A DNA stretch of 64,000 nt, taken from Xanthomonas sp. Leaf148 (GTDB lineage: Bacteria; Pseudomonadota; Gammaproteobacteria; Xanthomonadales; Xanthomonadaceae). The DNA is taken from NCBI RefSeq assembly GCF_001423585.1, contig NZ_LMOP01000012.1:124001-188000 (forward strand). The letters run 5' to 3'. Every line of letters begins with the position of its first letter. Position 1 is the first letter of the stretch. Below the pieces are notes generated by a model that was not told where the DNA came from, searched no databases, and saw nothing but the letters and a program-made list of their open reading frames with translations. Shown here one piece after another: positions 55,161 to 64,000 of this stretch. The translations under genes and the position numbers were made by a program.

Positions 55161-56633
55161 ATGCCCTCACTCCGCCTGCTTGCCGTGCTCATTGTCATTG
55201 CCACCAGCCTTGCCGCGGGTTGCGCGGTGGGCCCCAACTACGCCCGTCCGGATGCACCGTTGCCCGACCATTATCTCGGTCAGGCTGCGCTGACTGATCG
55301 CCAGGCCACCACGCAGGCGGAGCTGGCCAACTGGTGGGCGGGCTTCAACGACCCGGACCTGAGCCGCTACGTCGGCGCCGCGCTGGCGCAGAACCTGGAT
55401 CTGGCCCAGGCCACCGCGCGGGTCACCCAGGCCCGCGCCGGGCTGACCGCCGCCACCGCTGCGCTGCTGCCGTCCGGCAACGTCAGCGGCAGTGCCACCC
55501 GCGCCTACCAATCGCTGGAGACCCCACTGGGGCAGGTCCTCAACAGCACCCCCGACTTCGACCGCTACGCCAGCGTCTACGAGGCCAATCTGGGCGCCAG
55601 CTGGGAGCTGGATCTATTCGGCGGGCTGCGCCGTGGGCGCCAGGCCGCAGTGGCCGACTACCAGGCCAGCGAAGCCGGCGCCGCGGCCACCCGGCTGGCG
55701 GTGGCCGCGCAGACCGCCGACATCTACATCAGCATCCGCGGCCTGCAGGCGCGGCTGGACGTGGCGCAGCGCCAGGTCGCGGCCCAGCAAGGGCTGGTGG
55801 CGATGGTGACGCTATTGCACGACAAGGGCCTGGCTGCCGAACTGCAATTGCAGCAGGCCCAGGGCGCGCTGTCCCAGGCACAGGCGACCGTGCCCGGCCT
55901 GGAAGCGGGCCTGTTCGCGGCAATGAACGCACTGGACGTGATGCTGGGCGCAGCGCCCGGCACCCACCGGGCCGAGCTGGCCGCCAGCAAACCCATCCCG
56001 CTGGCGCCGCAGATCGCCGACAGCGGCTCGCCAGCCGACCTGTTGCGGCGCCGGCCCGACCTGATCGCCGCCGAGCGCCGGCTGGCCGCCTCCAATGCGC
56101 GTATCGGCATGGCAATGGCCGAGTACTACCCCAAGTTCTCGCTGAGCGGCCTGCTGGGCAGCGCCACCGCCCTCTCCGGCGCCAACCTGTTTACCGGCGA
56201 TGCCGCGCAGGCGTCCGGCGTGCTGGGGCTGCGCTGGCGGCTATTCGACTTCGGACGCATCAATGCGCAGATCGCGCAGGCCAGGGGGCAGGAAGAAGAG
56301 CAGTTGGCCGCCTACCGCCTGGCGGTATTGCGCGCCACCGAAGATGTCGAAAATGCCTTCACCGCGCTGGTCAAACGCGAGCAACAAGCTGCCGTACTGA
56401 CGCAAGGCGTGGACGCGTTGGGCAAGGCGCGCGGCGCATCGGCGCTGGCGTATGAAAAAGGCACCGTCAGCCTGATCGAAGTGCTCAATGCCGACGACAG
56501 CCTGCTGCGTGCCTCCGATGCGCAGGTACAGGCGCGCACCGAAGCCGCACGCAGCGCGGTGGCCACCTTCAAAGCGCTGGGCGGCGGCTGGCAACGCGGC
56601 GATACCGCAGCGGTGGCGGTGCAGCAGCGATAG
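55161..56633 (+). CDS. Outer-membrane efflux channel, NodT/OprM-type lipoprotein
   Basis: The 490-residue TolC-like channel of the NodT family has a lipobox (SLAAGC, cysteine 21) followed by the family hallmark AVGPNYARPD. Two duplicated OEP domains are rich in Ala/Gln helices (ALAQNLDLAQATARVTQAR; LRRRPDLIAAERRLAASNAR). It completes the tripartite pump with the adaptor and permease on the other side of tetR. It is divergently transcribed from tetR and shares its operator region. Confidence 0.93.
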   Translation: MPSLRLLAVLIVIATSLAAGCAVGPNYARPDAPLPDHYLGQAALTDRQATTQAELANWWAGFNDPDLSRYVGAALAQNLDLAQATARVTQARAGLTAATAALLPSGNVSGSATRAYQSLETPLGQVLNSTPDFDRYASVYEANLGASWELDLFGGLRRGRQAAVADYQASEAGAAATRLAVAAQTADIYISIRGLQARLDVAQRQVAAQQGLVAMVTLLHDKGLAAELQLQQAQGALSQAQATVPGLEAGLFAAMNALDVMLGAAPGTHRAELAASKPIPLAPQIADSGSPADLLRRRPDLIAAERRLAASNARIGMAMAEYYPKFSLSGLLGSATALSGANLFTGDAAQASGVLGLRWRLFDFGRINAQIAQARGQEEEQLAAYRLAVLRATEDVENAFTALVKREQQAAVLTQGVDALGKARGASALAYEKGTVSLIEVLNADDSLLRASDAQVQARTEAARSAVATFKALGGGWQRGDTAAVAVQQR

Positions 56634-56863
56634 CTGCTGGGGAACAACGATGACGCCTGCTGCACCCGCAGCTGCAGGTGACCTACAGCGATCGGGATCA
56701 GACGCCGCTTCCACACCTGACCGGGCGGTCGCGCCGGAATCTGCTCGGCGCGTGTCGCAATGAGGCAGTGGCAGGGCTTCGCGGCTCCATTCGGCATCCG
56801 ATGCCATGCGAGGATCCGCGCGATGCCACTGTCGGCGTGGCATCGCGCCCTGCAAACAACGCC
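56634..56863. other. Gap after the efflux channel gene
   Basis: I see no gene or hairpin. With TIR copy 6 the gene-free stretch is 375 bases. Confidence 0.5.
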
Positions 56864-57011
56864 TTTAGAGCGGCTAACAAAACGTCGCGAGCAGTCGTCA
56901 GCTGGGTGTGGACGGCGCGGAGGAGCCAGAGTGTACGAACGGTCCATGCCGCATCGAGCACCGGCCGCGCCCGCCTGGCGGCGAGCATAGTCGGTTTGTT
57001 GGCTGCTCTTA
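56864..57011 (+). repeat. TIR element copy 6
   Basis: The left end TTAGAGCGGCTAACAAAACG fits the consensus perfectly; the right end is GGTTTGTTGGCTGCTCTTA. The final TTA (57009-57011) is the complement of the TAA stop of the first virK-like gene. Confidence 0.9.
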
Positions 57012-57452
57012 ATCGGCGTGGAAACGGATGCCCTGGTCGAGCGTGCACTGATACGCCAACAGTGGGCCGCGCTGCTGCAGGCTCGGCAAATCGTACATAT
57101 ACGTGGTCAGCCGCACGCGATTGTCCGGGCTCACCTGGTAGCGCTGAAACTGCTGAAACGGCCGGCCATCGCTGCTGGCGGCAATGAACTGCGTATCGGA
57201 AAACGAAAGCGTTCCATCGTCGGTCAGACGGTAGGCACCGAGACGCACCCCGCCGCGGCTGCGGCTGGCCGCAGTGCCCGCCTCCGGCGTACAGCGCGAC
57301 AGGTCGACCGACACTGCAACGTCATGGCCGGACTCCAGCGTGGCGATCAGATTGGCTGACGAGGTGATGCTCTGCTTGGCGAATGCCGGTGAGATCGTCG
57401 CAGATATAGCGACAACGGCAACGGCAAAAACTGCAAGACGACGCGTCGACAT
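57009..57452 (-). CDS. virK: VirK-family secreted protein
   Basis: The 147-residue protein has a signal peptide (MSTRRLAVFAVAVVAISATI to PAFA, cleavage near residue 25). Its VirK-like domain has the landmarks ATLESGHDVAVSVDLSRCTP, YQVSPDNRVRLTTYMYDLP, and a terminal CTLDQGIRFHAD with two conserved cysteines. VirK was named in Agrobacterium; in Xanthomonas it is reported among virulence-associated secreted proteins, but its activity is unknown. AAGGAGAA precedes the ATG at 57452. A paralogue lies immediately upstream. Confidence 0.82.
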   Translation of the reverse strand: MSTRRLAVFAVAVVAISATISPAFAKQSITSSANLIATLESGHDVAVSVDLSRCTPEAGTAASRSRGGVRLGAYRLTDDGTLSFSDTQFIAASSDGRPFQQFQRYQVSPDNRVRLTTYMYDLPSLQQRGPLLAYQCTLDQGIRFHAD

Positions 57453-57470
57453 GATGGTTCTCCTTGCCAA

Positions 57471-57502
57471 GCGCACATGCGTGTAACCGTCGGCATGTGC
57501 GC
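57471..57502. terminator. Inverted repeat between the two virK paralogues
   Basis: 10-bp perfect arms (GCGCACATGC and complement) with a 12-nt spacer. It could end the upstream paralogue's transcript or act as an operator for the downstream one. Confidence 0.4.
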
Positions 57503-57654
57503 GCGGGATGACGGGTTGGCGGTGTGTTCAACGCATGCGCTGCAAACCCCGCACGGCTGGCACAACCGTGTTGCACAGGTGCAGCTGCATGACGCTGGCG
57601 CTGTACTGGCCCAAGCTGGCCAGGCGACACATCGCACGCGTCATGCAGCTGCGC

Positions 57655-57679
57655 AATCGTTTTTGTCAGTGACTCTCAA
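57655..57679 (+). repeat. Remnant right end of the TIR element
   Basis: The sequence ATCGTTTTTGTCAGTGACTC followed by TCAATC resembles the right end of copy 6 and its junction with the first virK gene. No left half is recognisable. It abuts the stop of the second virK paralogue. Confidence 0.45.
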
Positions 57680-58107
57680 TCGGCGTGGAAGCGGATGCCC
57701 TGATTGATCGTGCACAGATACGCCAGCATCGGCCCGCGCTGTTGCAGCGCCGGCAGGTCGTACATGTAGGTGGTGAAGCGCACACTGCCATCCGGACGTA
57801 GCTGATAGCGCATGAACTGCTGGATCGGCTTGCCATCGTTGGCCACGGTGAAATGCGAACCCGAAAACGCTGCGGTGCCATCTTCGGTGATGCGGTAGGC
57901 ATCGATATGGCGGCCACCGCGGGTGCGGCTGACCGGGGTGCCCTCTTCGGGGGTGCAACGACTAAGATCGCTGGACAGGCTGACGTCGTAACCGGCATCC
58001 AACGCAGCGATGACATCGGCACGCGTATTGAGCGTTTCGCTGGCGACGGCAGGTAGCGCGGACGCACACAGCACAGCGGCGAGAGCAATGGGAGCAAGAC
58101 GGGGCAT
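57676..58107 (-). CDS. VirK-family secreted protein, second paralogue
   Basis: The 143-residue product has a signal peptide (MPRLAPIALAAVLCASALPA then VAS) and the same domain as its neighbour: ALDAGYDVSLSSDLSRCTPE, RYQLRPDGSVRFTTYMYDLP and CTINQGIRFHAD. It clearly arose by tandem duplication, with the signal peptides now unlike. The ATG at 58107 has GGAG upstream; a longer frame is unsupported. The two genes are 223 bases apart and need not share a promoter. Confidence 0.82.
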   Translation of the reverse strand: MPRLAPIALAAVLCASALPAVASETLNTRADVIAALDAGYDVSLSSDLSRCTPEEGTPVSRTRGGRHIDAYRITEDGTAAFSGSHFTVANDGKPIQQFMRYQLRPDGSVRFTTYMYDLPALQQRGPMLAYLCTINQGIRFHAD

Positions 58108-58753
58108 GGCAAACTCCAGGCAGACAAGGGAATGCAGCGCCCTGGGCTGTAGCAAGCCCAGGGTGCACAACATGACCCACTCCCGTCCGCGAGAGCATCC
58201 TGCGCTACGCATCGCGCTGCATGTTTGCGCTGTTCGGTGCAGCGCGTGCGCATGTGCACAGTTTTGAGCAATGCCTGCACGCGCAGAGATTGGTTGAAAC
58301 GCGTCGGTAGAACCGCGATAGAACGAGCGTCGCATCACGATCCAACTGCGCAGCTGCGCGCACGACGCAACAACTCACCCACTACGCAAACACCAAATTC
58401 TCGCAGTTCCAACGAGGCCAGCCTGAGATCAAGACAGATCCCGTTTCCCGCTGCGAGAAGGCTTGGGACGAGGGTATGAAGCAAAGCGACGCCTCCACTC
58501 AAACCGAACGCAGCAAGCACACTCTCTCCGCACACCACCTCGATCCCGAGAGAAACACATCAAGCGCCCAAGCAACCTCTGAATAACTCATGGCCCAGCG
58601 AGAGAGAGTTGCAATCCAGCCTAATCACGACAATCGCCGGCGCTTAAAATCAAACACTTGCGCGTGCTTTAGTCTATCCAAGGCATCGATCGGAAGCCTA
58701 TGAAAGAGTTTTCCAGAGCTTCCCTAATGCAAACAGCCCATCAGATATTCCAT
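58108..58753. other. Gene-free stretch of lower GC with a decayed palindrome
   Basis: From about 58270 the base composition is visibly less GC-rich than the flanks. A decayed CCTTCTCCCG-type palindrome lies near 58448-58476 (CCCGCTGCGAGAAGGC and GAGGGTATG). I see no gene, tRNA or known RNA here. Confidence 0.5.
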
Positions 58754-60163
58754 CTACAAACGCGCATTGACCTCGCGCGATACCGGCTCACGCTCCGGCT
58801 GTAACGCCGGCGTCGCGCCCAGCAGCAAGCGCTCTGCCAACGCACGTGTCGCCACGCGCAATTCGGGCACTGCGGTGATTTCCCAGTACCGGCCGCGTAG
58901 CAGCGGCCCCACGCAATACAACCCCTGCACGATCTGTCCGGCGCCGTCGCGCACGCGCAGTTGCGCATCTGTATCCACACCCAAGCCCAGCGGATCGGCG
59001 CGCAACAAGCCGGCTTCGCGCATGCCGGCAATCAGCGGGTCGCTGGTGCGGTCGATATCGGTATCCAGGCCAGTAGCGCGGATCACCGCATCGAAGCGAT
59101 GCGTCTGCGCATCGGCGGCGGCACGCGGACGAATCACCGCTTCCACGCCATCGGGCACCCAGCGCGCACGCAGCAGCCGCGCTGCGACGATGTTCAACTG
59201 GCCGGACGCCTGCAACTGCTGCAAGTGCTCCGCCGCACCCGGCGCGACGCGATGCCGCGCCACTTCCCAGTACGGGCGCAGATGGCGCAGGAAACGCGCA
59301 CGCTGCGCAAGCGTGAGCCGCTGCCACAGCGGCTGCAGATGCGGGCGCAATGCGTCCACCACACGGCGCCAATCGTCCACCACCGCGCTGAGCTGACGGA
59401 CACCGCGCAGCAGGCCGCGCAGATCGGCATCCTTGAGCGCGCGTTGCAGATGCGGCGGCAGGTCCAGCGGCGCACCGGGCTGACGCAGATGTGCCTGCGG
59501 GGCCAATCCGCGCCTCGAAATCGCCAGCATGCGGCCGCGGTGTCCGCGCGCGTGCAGGGTCAACGCCACATCCACCATGGTCAGCCCGGTGCCGACGATC
59601 AGCACGTCATCGTCGGGCGCCAGCCGCGACAATGCATCGCCCTGCCACGGCCAGCCGATGTAGCGCGCATGCACGCTCAACCGCGGGCCGATGCCGGCCA
59701 GCGCCTGCGGCTGCAGCGCACCGACCGCCAGCACCACACGGTCGCTATGGAAGGCATCGCCGTTGGCAAGAAACACGCGGAAACCGCGACGCGCACGCTC
59801 CACCGCCACCGCCTCCTGCGACAGCCGCATCACCGATGCCTGCGCACCGCTCACCGCCGCATCCAGCTCGCTGCGCAAGTAATCGCCGTAGGCCAACCGC
59901 GGCAGGAACTCCAGCCGCCCGCTTTCGCCCAGATGCAAGGTATCGGCGAAGGCGCCGGGCGCCTGCGCATCGATGCCCAGATCCTTGGCACGCACGTTGA
60001 GCAAATGCTCCGGTCGCGCCGCGCCGTATGCGATGCCGCTACCGAACGTCTCGGCCACGCCGACCAGGGTGATACGCACCTGCGCATCGGCCGTCTGCGC
60101 CAGCGCACGGACCAGCGCGGTGCCGCAAAAGCCGGCACCGATGACGGTGATATGGGTTTCCAT
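58754..60163 (-). CDS. FAD/NAD(P)-binding oxidoreductase
   Basis: The 469-residue flavoprotein has two Rossmann dinucleotide motifs: HITVIGAGFCGTALVRAL at the N-terminus, and DVLIVGTGLTMVDVALTLHA near residue 190. It fits the FAD-NAD(P)-binding (NAD_binding_9-like) group related to hydroxylases and siderophore-type monooxygenases; the substrate is unknown. LLNVRAKDLGID is typical of this group. GGGAG precedes the ATG at 60163. No signal peptide is seen. It is isolated by gaps on both sides. Confidence 0.85.
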   Translation of the reverse strand: METHITVIGAGFCGTALVRALAQTADAQVRITLVGVAETFGSGIAYGAARPEHLLNVRAKDLGIDAQAPGAFADTLHLGESGRLEFLPRLAYGDYLRSELDAAVSGAQASVMRLSQEAVAVERARRGFRVFLANGDAFHSDRVVLAVGALQPQALAGIGPRLSVHARYIGWPWQGDALSRLAPDDDVLIVGTGLTMVDVALTLHARGHRGRMLAISRRGLAPQAHLRQPGAPLDLPPHLQRALKDADLRGLLRGVRQLSAVVDDWRRVVDALRPHLQPLWQRLTLAQRARFLRHLRPYWEVARHRVAPGAAEHLQQLQASGQLNIVAARLLRARWVPDGVEAVIRPRAAADAQTHRFDAVIRATGLDTDIDRTSDPLIAGMREAGLLRADPLGLGVDTDAQLRVRDGAGQIVQGLYCVGPLLRGRYWEITAVPELRVATRALAERLLLGATPALQPEREPVSREVNARL

Positions 60164-60578
60164 GTGCAACTCCCACTGAATGACTCGCACGTTGTGCCCG
60201 CAGCGCCGCGTGGTTGTGTAAACAAATGGTTAGCGGCGAGCAACCCGAAAGGCATGAGCTGATCGCCAGCCGTGATGAGGCTTATGGCGCAGGCTGTGCG
60301 TGTTGCAGATGGCAGTGAGATGACAGCGGCCGCCACTGCAATGGGTGCTGCCGATGCGGGGTGCGTGTGGTGGGTTTGGCTTGCGCTGCGCAATGCACGC
60401 CGGGTCGCCTCCGGGGCTGACGAAGTGCCTTGTCGAGGTGCAGCTGCGTCGAGCTTCGAGATTTGGTGTTGATGTTGATGTTGGTGTTGGTGTGATTTTG
60501 GAGATGGTGGCGACTCTGTGCCGGCGCTGATGTCGCGCTGGCGACCGCGTTTTATGGCGGGGCGTCTGTATCCGAACG
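60164..60578. other. Gap with a TTGATG/TTGGTG repeat
   Basis: A short degenerate hexamer run lies at 60466-60492. Otherwise nothing is recognised. With TIR copy 7 and 60724-60889 the gene-free stretch is about 726 bases. Confidence 0.5.
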
Positions 60579-60723
60579 AAGAGCGGCTGACAAAACGTAG
60601 CGAGCAGTCGTCAGGTGGGTGCGGACGGCGCATAAGAACCGGAGTGGACGAGTGGCCCATGCAGCACCGAGCACCGGCCGCGCCAGCCTGGCGGGCATCC
60701 AATCCTTCTGTTAGCTGCTCTAA
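60579..60723 (+). repeat. TIR element copy 7
   Basis: The left end is AAGAGCGGCTGACAAAACG and the right end CTTCTGTTAGCTGCTCTAA. The core GCGAGCAGTCGTCAGGTGGG, AGAACCGGAGTGGACGAGTG and GCACCGAGCACCGGCCGCGC is conserved. Confidence 0.88.
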
Positions 60724-60889
60724 GCGCAGCATCAGGTGTTGTCGCACGACTCTCTAATCGACATGGGCAGCGCTGTGCAGACTGTTGCTGCGCTTTATGC
60801 GATGACGCCTTACGCCTGGACAGCACAACGGCCAGCGCACGCATCGGCCACGTCGGCACCAAGCTGTTCGATAATGCGGGTTTTCCGCA

Positions 60890-61660
60890 ATGAGTAACGC
60901 CATGCCTCTTTCTGCACACCGTACACAACGCGTGCTGATCGCCGGGGGTAGCCGCGGCATCGGCCTGGCGATCGCAGAGGCGTTTGTGCGTAGCGGCGCT
61001 CACGTATCGATCTGCGCGCGCAGTGCAGACGGCCTGACCCAGGCGGCGCAGACGCTGGAAGCCTACGGCACGCCGGTACATACCCTGCCCTGCGATCTTG
61101 CCGATGCAGCGCAGATCGAAGCATACGTGCAGGCCGCGGCGCAGGCGCTGGGCGGCCTGGACGTGGTGATCAACAATGCCTCCGGCTACGGTCATGGCAA
61201 CGACGACGCCAGTTGGCAGGCAGGGCTGGATGTTGACCTGATGGCGGCAGTGCGCTGCAACCGCGCCGCGCTGGCGCATCTGCGCACCAGCGACGCAGCG
61301 GTGATCCTCAACATCAGCTCCATCAACGCCCAGCGCCCCACACCGCGCGCGATCGCCTATTCCACCGCCAAGGCCGCGCTCAATTACTACACCACCACAC
61401 TCGCTGCAGAACTTGCGCGCGACCGCATCCGCGTTAATGCGATCGCACCGGGCTCCATCGAGTTCCCGGATGGACTCTGGGACAAGCGCAGTCGCGACGA
61501 ACCGGAACTCTACGCACGCATCCGCGACAGCATTCCGTTTGGCGGCTTCGGGCAGGTGCAGCACATCGCCGATGCAGCGATGTTCCTCGCATCGCCGCAG
61601 GCGCGTTGGATCACCGGGCAGGTGCTGGCGGTGGATGGCGGGCAGTCGTTGGGGGTGTGA
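60890..61660 (+). CDS. SDR family oxidoreductase
   Basis: The 256-residue classical short-chain dehydrogenase/reductase has GGSRGIGLAIAEAF for cofactor binding, NNASGYG, the catalytic serine in ILNISSINA and YSTAKAALNYYTTTLA with the Tyr-x-x-x-Lys pair. The C-terminus WITGQVLAVDGGQSLGV is typical. An ATG four codons later (MPLSAHRT) is an alternative start. The substrate is unknown and the gene stands alone. Confidence 0.9.
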   Translation: MSNAMPLSAHRTQRVLIAGGSRGIGLAIAEAFVRSGAHVSICARSADGLTQAAQTLEAYGTPVHTLPCDLADAAQIEAYVQAAAQALGGLDVVINNASGYGHGNDDASWQAGLDVDLMAAVRCNRAALAHLRTSDAAVILNISSINAQRPTPRAIAYSTAKAALNYYTTTLAAELARDRIRVNAIAPGSIEFPDGLWDKRSRDEPELYARIRDSIPFGGFGQVQHIADAAMFLASPQARWITGQVLAVDGGQSLGV

Positions 61661-61857
61661 TCAGCGCGTGCGTTGATGGAAGACTGCCAGTGCGCAACGC
61701 TTGGTAGGAACGTGTTGTTTTGTGCAATGAGGCCATCTCGGTACACGACGTCGCGCGCAGGCACGCTCCTACGCAGGCAGCTGTTGCGCCCTGCGTTGTC
61801 ATGAAGCTGTCTCCATGCAGCGATACGTGCATGCATCACTGCATGGCGGTGGCAGTA
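61661..61857. other. Gap with an imperfect hairpin after the SDR gene
   Basis: GTAGGAACGTG (61704-61714) and CACGCTCCTAC (61762-61772) form an 11-bp stem with one mismatch around a long loop, of the TAGGAGCG type common between genes in Xanthomonadaceae. With TIR copy 8 the gene-free stretch is 349 bases. Confidence 0.5.
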
Positions 61858-62012
61858 TTTAGCGTGGCTCACACAACATAGCGAGCAGTCGTCAGGTGGG
61901 TGTGGACGGCGCGCTCAGAACCGGAGTGTACGAGTGGTCCATGCCGTACCGAGCACCGTCCGCGTCCGCGCCCGCCTGGCAGTGAGCACAGTCGTTTTGT
62001 TAGCTGCTCTTA
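61858..62012 (+). repeat. TIR element copy 8
   Basis: The left end TTTAGCGTGGCTCACACAAC is diverged; the right end GTTTTGTTAGCTGCTCTTA is good. The core GCGAGCAGTCGTCAGGTGGG and CAGAACCGGAGTGTACGAGT is well kept. The terminal TTA (62010-62012) is the complement of the stop codon of the next gene. Confidence 0.88.
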
Positions 62013-62642
62013 GCCAGCCAGTTCCGCCGCCTCGACACTATGCTCGCCACGTGCCGGCGATAGCGCGGCGGTGACCATCGCGGCGGCAATGCGCTCGGCT
62101 GGATTGATGCGGAAGCGCCGTGGCAGGATCGGGCCGAGTGCACCAAGCACCAGGCTGCCGAGGTGTTCGCCGGTGCGGCGTTCTTCGCGTTCGCCGCCGA
62201 TCAGCCCAGGGCGTACGAAGGTCAGCGAGGGGAAGCCGATCGTGCGCAGATCGCGTTCCAGTTCGCCCTTGACGCGGTTGTAGAAGATGCGCGATTGCGC
62301 ATCTGCTCCGGCCGCCGAGTTCAGCACGAACACCGAGGTGCCCTGCGCGCAGGCAGCGCGCGCCAGGGCCAGCGGGTAATCGTGGTCGATGCGATAGAAC
62401 GCGTCGCGCGAACCAGCCTGTTTCATGGTGCTGCCCAACGTGCAGATGGCCGATTCCATACGCGGTGCGGTCCAGTGGTCCAGGCGCTCGAAATCGATCA
62501 CCTGGTTGCGCAGTTTGGGATGGATCTGCGTCAGCGGGCGACGCGTCAGCGCCACCACGCCCGTGCAGCGCGCATCGGCGAGCAGCTGCTGCAACACCTG
62601 TTTCCCGACCAGACCGGTCGCCCCTGCCAACAACACATCCAT
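62010..62642 (-). CDS. NAD(P)H-binding oxidoreductase (TIP30/atypical SDR-like)
   Basis: The 210-residue atypical SDR has [20 protein letters not shown] as the nucleotide-binding N-terminus and [16 protein letters not shown] holding the Tyr-x-x-x-Lys pair, as in the HTATIP2/TIP30-like group. [17 protein letters not shown] follows. The ATG at 62642 is preceded by GGAG. It starts 16 bases after glgX ends on the same strand, so it may be co-transcribed. The substrate is unknown. Its stop codon comes from a TIR element end. Confidence 0.88.
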   Translation of the reverse strand: MDVLLAGATGLVGKQVLQQLLADARCTGVVALTRRPLTQIHPKLRNQVIDFERLDHWTAPRMESAICTLGSTMKQAGSRDAFYRIDHDYPLALARAACAQGTSVFVLNSAAGADAQSRIFYNRVKGELERDLRTIGFPSLTFVRPGLIGGEREERRTGEHLGSLVLGALGPILPRRFRINPAERIAAAMVTAALSPARGEHSVEAAELAG

Positions 62643-62658
62643 CAGGCCACTCCGCTCA

Positions 62659-64000
<1,342 letters not shown>

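Noticed and set aside
58108..58480. PIP box (TTCGC-N15-TTCGC) upstream of the second virK gene
   Set aside because: GC-rich near-matches occur on the minus strand but neither half fits TTCGC well.

Overview
The window is a high-GC chromosomal segment that reads as Xanthomonas, most like the X. citri/axonopodis group. The evidence is a Clp (CRP-like) regulator next to trpCD, an XVIPCD-bearing type IV secretion effector beside a secreted M4 protease, two VirK-family secreted proteins, and the palindromic intergenic repeats common in this genus. The gene order agrees with what I remember of the X. citri XAC043x-XAC048x region; I could not check this. No rRNA, tRNA, CRISPR array, integrase or complete insertion sequence was seen.

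Layout. 1-8.4 kb: the 3' part of clp, then on the minus strand a tryptophan biosynthesis cluster. It reads trpE, threonine aldolase, SIMPL protein, trpG, then after short gaps a flavin reductase, trpD, trpC and a HAD phosphatase. 8.4-14.1 kb: housekeeping genes (YegS-like lipid kinase, GNAT, rpe, an outer-membrane barrel, a short DnaJ protein, purC). 14.2-21 kb: secretion and accessory genes. Two small lipoproteins precede a three-module peptidoglycan-degrading effector with a C-terminal XVIPCD, followed by an M4 metalloprotease and a DUF962 membrane protein. 21.3-28.4 kb: an NAD-dependent epimerase diverging from a six-gene Mrp-type cation/proton antiporter operon (A/B fusion, C, D, E, F, G). 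28.7-38.2 kb: a lipoprotein, an unknown gene, aromatic catabolism (hmgA; hppD with a divergent MarR regulator; kynA), a DUF559 gene between inverted repeats, a thioredoxin-like lipoprotein and a POT peptide transporter.

38.3-39.2 kb is a seven-unit, 125-bp tandem array. It is followed by a large secreted ExeM/NucH-type nuclease (39.6-43.2 kb), a 2-oxoacid dehydrogenase operon (E1 alpha, E1 beta, an SH3-like protein, E2; 43.4-47.5 kb), a DEAD-box helicase and a DUF6172 gene. 50.1-56.6 kb is a TetR-controlled tripartite RND efflux locus with two matching operator sites. 57.0-64.0 kb holds two virK paralogues, an FAD/NAD(P)-binding oxidoreductase, an SDR, a TIP30-like oxidoreductase and the 3' part of glgX.

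The most unusual content is in the repeats. Eight copies of a ~150-bp element with 18-bp terminal inverted repeats lie between genes, and several supply the stop codon of the adjacent gene. A second palindromic family flanks the DUF559 gene as inverted repeats, encodes its C-terminus, and also sits in frame inside the E2 linker. The aromatic amino-acid theme recurs: tryptophan is made at one end and broken down in the middle (kynA), alongside tyrosine catabolism (hppD, hmgA).
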